A stretch of DNA of 7,931 bases from Acidobacteriota bacterium (GTDB lineage Bacteria > Acidobacteriota > Terriglobia > Bryobacterales > Bryobacteraceae): the NCBI GenBank assembly GCA_003223065.1, contig QHXU01000025.1, positions 1 to 7,931 of the forward strand, in the 5' to 3' direction. The translations under genes and the position numbers were made by a program. Below, piece by piece: positions 5,668 to 7,931 of this stretch; within the stretch, counting starts at the first letter, position 1; every line of letters begins with the position of its first letter. The notes under the pieces were generated by a model, which was not told where the DNA came from, did not search any database, and saw only the letters and a program-made list of their open reading frames with translations.

Positions 5668-7032
5668 TTAAGCCTGAAGGGTCAGATGGAAGCACGAACC
5701 CGTGCCCGGCGTGCTCTCGACTTCGATTCTCGACCTGTGTGCGTGCGCGATCATCTGGGCGATTGAGAGGCCCAGGCCGGCCCCGCCGTTTCTGCTGCGC
5801 GCTTCGTCGGCACGGTAAAAGCGTTCGAATATGTGGGGCAGCGCCTCGGCTTGGATGCCTTCGCCGGAGTCTCTTACCGAGAGCGATATGCCGCCGCTAG
5901 ATTCTGAAGTCATAACCGTTACACTGCCGCCCGCTGGGGTGTACTTGAGCGCGTTGTCGATCAGAATCAGGAGCAACCGCCGAATGCCCGCCTCATTTGC
6001 CGCAGCTACGGCCGGTTTCCCGGTCAGTTCGGCTCTCAGGCGGATTCCTTTCGCTTCAGCCAACCGTGCGTTTTGATGCACGAGTTCCTCGACCAGCGCG
6101 TTCAGATCCATCTGCTGTAAGGGCAAATCGACTTCTTCAGAATCAGCTCTGGCCAGCGTCAACATGGACGCGGTGAGCTCGCTCATGCGCTCCGCCTCAT
6201 GCTCGATCTCACGCAGAGACTTTCGATAGTGCTCCGGATCGCGGTCGCGTCGAAGCGCGAGTTCGGCGGTGGCGCGGATCATGGCCACCGGCGTACGCAA
6301 CTCGTGAGAAGCGTCGGCCGTAAACCGGCGGATCCGTTTCACGGCCGTCTCGAGCCGCTCGAGCACCTGGTTCCATGTTTCCGACATGCGCTGCAGTTCG
6401 TCGCCCGTCTGCGGCACGATGAGCCGCTTCGAGAGATTCTGAACGCTGATCGACCTGGCGACCCTTGTAATCTCATCCACCGGCGCCAGCGCGCGGCGGC
6501 TGATCCAATAACCGCCCAGGCACGCCACGATCAGCACGCACGGCACCATGGCCAGCAGGAGATTACGAAAATCGCGGATCACGGCGCGCACGTCCTCGAG
6601 CGGCGTAGCGACCAACGTTGCGTACGTCTCGCCTTGGTATTCAATCGGTTTCGTGAACACCCGGAAGGCACGGCCGCGCCAGCTCATCGTCCGGTATTCC
6701 GTCTGCACGGCCATCAGTGAAGCCGGGAAGAAGGGCTCATTCGCCCCAGGCACGAGTAGGCCGCGGCTGTCGCGGATCTGGATCAGCCGTCCGTCCGGAA
6801 CCTCCTCGGCGAATTCCGAAAGCTCTTGCTGGAGCACGTGGCGGTCCGTCACGCCTTCGACCTCGAGCACGGTTCTCATCCCCTGAACTTTCTGCGCGAG
6901 TCTCTCGTCGACACCCCTCATCAGCCAGTGATCCAGCGCAATCCACGTAAGGAAGCCGAATAGCGCCAGCGCAACCAGCAGAACTGCCGAGTACCAGATG
7001 GTGAGCCTGAGTCCGACCGACATCCTGGCCAT
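5668..7032 (-). CDS. Sensor histidine kinase, heavy-metal (CusS/CopS-like) type
   Basis: A 454-residue inner-membrane kinase that autophosphorylates on histidine and passes phosphate to the adjacent regulator. Domains in order: membrane helix 1 (about 11-33), a periplasmic sensor segment of about 120 residues, membrane helix 2 (157-178), HAMP (179-232), then the dimerisation/phosphoacceptor region with FTADASHELRTP (His243). The ATPase domain shows the N box LIDNALKYTPAGG (Asn360), G1 box DSGEGI (Asp388), F box IFERFYR and G2 box GGAGLGLS (417-423). All catalytic motifs are intact. The layout matches CusS-like metal sensors, but the ligand cannot be read from the periplasmic domain. GGAGG (complement of 7037-7041) sits 4 bases before the chosen ATG at 7032; ATGs at 7035 and 7023 are alternatives. 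The start overlaps the regulator's TGA, indicating translational coupling. Confidence 0.93.
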   Translation of the reverse strand: MARMSVGLRLTIWYSAVLLVALALFGFLTWIALDHWLMRGVDERLAQKVQGMRTVLEVEGVTDRHVLQQELSEFAEEVPDGRLIQIRDSRGLLVPGANEPFFPASLMAVQTEYRTMSWRGRAFRVFTKPIEYQGETYATLVATPLEDVRAVIRDFRNLLLAMVPCVLIVACLGGYWISRRALAPVDEITRVARSISVQNLSKRLIVPQTGDELQRMSETWNQVLERLETAVKRIRRFTADASHELRTPVAMIRATAELALRRDRDPEHYRKSLREIEHEAERMSELTASMLTLARADSEEVDLPLQQMDLNALVEELVHQNARLAEAKGIRLRAELTGKPAVAAANEAGIRRLLLILIDNALKYTPAGGSVTVMTSESSGGISLSVRDSGEGIQAEALPHIFERFYRADEARSRNGGAGLGLSIAQMIAHAHRSRIEVESTPGTGSCFHLTLQA

Positions 7033-7706
7033 CATTCCTCCAGCCGCAGTGCGTAGCCGACGCCGCGAATGGTCTGCAGAAGTTTGGGCTCGCCGGAGGC
7101 CTCGATTTTGGTCCGGAGCAGGCGCACGAACGCGTCGAGCGTATTGCTCTCGATGTCGGCGTCGCCGCCCCAAACATTCTCGATGAGACAATCGCGTGAC
7201 AGCACGCGCCCGGCGTGGCGCATCAGGAATTCGAGGATGGCGTACTCGGTGCGAGTCAGGGTAATGGCGCGCTCGCCTCGCTTCACCTCCCGCGTCCCCT
7301 GATTTAGCGTCAAATCGCCGACTTGAATACTCACCGGCTGCGGGATCGGGCCTCGGCGCCCGGCTGAACGAACCCGTGCGAACAGCTCTTCGAACGAGAA
7401 AGGCTTCGTCAGATAGTCGTCCGCTCCGAGATTCAACCCCTCCACGATATCCTTGGTTGTGTCGCGGGCTGTGAGCATCAGGATCGGCGTCTGGTTTCGC
7501 TCGCTGCGAAGCCGGCGCGCGATCGAGAATCCGTCGATGCCGGGAAGCATCACATCGAGGATCAACAGCTCGAAGGGATCGCTTTCGGCAAGGCTCAGCC
7601 CGGCGCGTCCATCCACGGCGATGGTGACCGAATGCCCTTCCTCGGACAAGCCTTGGCGAAGCAGTTCCGCCATCCGCCGATCGTCTTCGACCACCAGAAT
7701 TCGCAT
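7032..7706 (-). CDS. OmpR/PhoB family response regulator
   Basis: A 224-residue DNA-binding transcription regulator. The receiver domain (1-115) has the acidic pair Asp8-Asp9, phosphoacceptor Asp51 in LLILDVMLPGIDG, Thr79 in MLTA and Lys101 in LTKPFSFEEL, so all the residues needed for phosphorylation are present. The C-terminal winged helix (about 125-221) shows LTRTEYAILEFLMRHAGRVLS, the recognition-helix region SNTLDAFVRLLRTKI, and the final hairpin TIRGVGYALRLEE. The sequence is closest in style to the CusR/CopR/QseB group. AAGGAG (complement of 7709-7714) sits only 2 bases from the ATG. It is the first gene of the minus-strand operon and its stop codon overlaps the kinase start. An inverted pair of tandem boxes lies 29 bases upstream of its ATG, so it probably controls its own transcription. 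Confidence 0.96.
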   Translation of the reverse strand: MRILVVEDDRRMAELLRQGLSEEGHSVTIAVDGRAGLSLAESDPFELLILDVMLPGIDGFSIARRLRSERNQTPILMLTARDTTKDIVEGLNLGADDYLTKPFSFEELFARVRSAGRRGPIPQPVSIQVGDLTLNQGTREVKRGERAITLTRTEYAILEFLMRHAGRVLSRDCLIENVWGGDADIESNTLDAFVRLLRTKIEASGEPKLLQTIRGVGYALRLEE

Positions 7707-7721
7707 GGCTCCTTCGCTTCT

Positions 7722-7727
7722 ATCCTA
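7722..7727 (-). promoter_or_regulatory. Candidate -10 element of the response regulator promoter
   Basis: TAGGAT on the minus strand (4 of 6 positions match TATAAT) begins 10 bases downstream of the proximal TTTCAG half-site (complement of 7738-7743). That is the spacing known for pho boxes and PhoB-activated -10 elements, where the activator replaces the -35. Transcription would start near 7715, leaving a very short leader that still contains the AAGGAG. Confidence 0.35.
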
Positions 7728-7734
7728 AGCCGCA

Positions 7735-7784
7735 AATCTGAAAATTTTCTGTAAGCCGCGATCCTTTCAGAAGATTTTCAGATT
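7735..7784. promoter_or_regulatory. Paired tandem boxes in inverted orientation: likely operator of the two-component regulator
   Basis: A 21-base inverted repeat (arms 7735-7755 and 7764-7784, 19 of 21 positions matching, 8-base spacer) lies between the divergent genes. Each arm is itself a direct repeat with an 11-base period: TTTCAG-AAGAT-TTTCAG on the plus strand (7765-7781) and TTACAG-AAAAT-TTTCAG on the minus strand (complement of 7738-7754). PhoB/OmpR-family regulators bind 6-7-base half-sites repeated every 11 bases, one monomer per half-site, so the region could seat two dimers facing outward, one toward each gene. The assignment to this particular regulator is inferred from adjacency. 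Confidence 0.68.
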
Positions 7785-7842
7785 CGTATGCCTAACTGGT
7801 GGTGTGTCCGGGTGCTTGTCGGGGCGGCCTACTAGCTGGAGA

Positions 7843-7857
7843 CCGATTTTGAATCGG
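7843..7857 (+). repeat. Short hairpin in the leader of the gene at 7885
   Basis: CCGATT (7843-7848) and AATCGG (7852-7857) are perfectly complementary around a 3-base loop, TTG. The hairpin lies 28 bases before the ATG at 7885. It has no T run and no recognisable riboswitch context. It may be simple leader structure or a protein site. Confidence 0.35.
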
Positions 7858-7884
7858 CGTCATGACTTAACTAGTGGGTGTGTG

Positions 7885-7931
7885 ATGCGATACGTTTTCC
7901 TTGCGGCGGTCCTTGTGGCGTGCTCGCCCGC
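7885..7931 (+). CDS. N-terminus of a probable lipoprotein or secreted protein (runs off the right edge)
   Basis: Only 15 full codons are visible: MRYVFLAAVLVACSP. One arginine followed by a hydrophobic core and L-V-A-C fits a type II (lipoprotein) signal peptide with Cys13 as the lipidated residue. An ordinary signal peptide cut slightly further on is also possible. There is no good Shine-Dalgarno; the bases before the ATG are GTGGGTGTGTG. Sitting divergent from a heavy-metal-type two-component system, it could encode an efflux outer-membrane factor or another envelope protein, but nothing visible proves this. Confidence 0.5.
   Translation, partial: MRYVFLAAVLVACSP

Noticed and set aside
7033..7191. 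N-terminal extension of the histidine kinase by 53 residues
   Set aside because: It lies wholly inside the response regulator gene in another frame and is Arg-rich; the coupled ATGs at 7035/7032 give a normal N-terminus before the first membrane helix.

Overview
The window looks like chromosomal DNA from a GC-rich Gram-negative bacterium, most probably an Acidobacteriota member. The lean to Acidobacteriota rests mainly on the exported protein at 546-1370, whose sequence style I associate with that phylum, and on the company of a lipase maturation factor protein and a heavy-metal-type sensor kinase. It is an inference from memory, not a search result. I see no tRNA, rRNA, CRISPR array, insertion sequence or integration site.

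Layout. The left edge (1-222, minus) is the N-terminal part of a small membrane protein of the DUF6789 type. A 323-base divergent region (223-545) follows, with several GC-rich palindromes and one consensus -10 hexamer. Four plus-strand genes then run in series: an exported protein of unknown function (546-1370), an Hsp20 small heat shock protein (1444-1941), a polytopic lipase maturation factor family protein (2012-3493) and a COG1233-type FAD-dependent oxidoreductase (3504-4898). The last two are tightly linked, and the oxidoreductase probably starts slightly upstream of its first conventional start codon, inside the end of the preceding gene. Six bases further on, the strand switches. Read from right to left on the minus strand come an OmpR/PhoB-type response regulator (7032-7706), its sensor histidine kinase (5668-7032) and a DUF72 gene broken by a single-base frameshift (4905-5626). 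At the right edge, a plus-strand gene with a lipoprotein-like signal peptide begins at 7885 and runs out of the window.

How they work together. The response regulator and kinase form a translationally coupled two-component system of the heavy-metal (CusSR/CopSR-like) kind. The 178-base space between the regulator and the divergent lipoprotein-like gene holds the most striking regulatory structure here: a 21-bp inverted repeat (19/21 matching) whose arms are each a PhoB-family tandem box, TTWCAG-N5-TTTCAG. One arm points at the regulator gene and one at the divergent gene, which suggests autoregulation plus control of an envelope or efflux target. The lipase maturation factor and flavoenzyme pair looks like a two-gene unit, but no lipase is in view, so its substrate is unknown.
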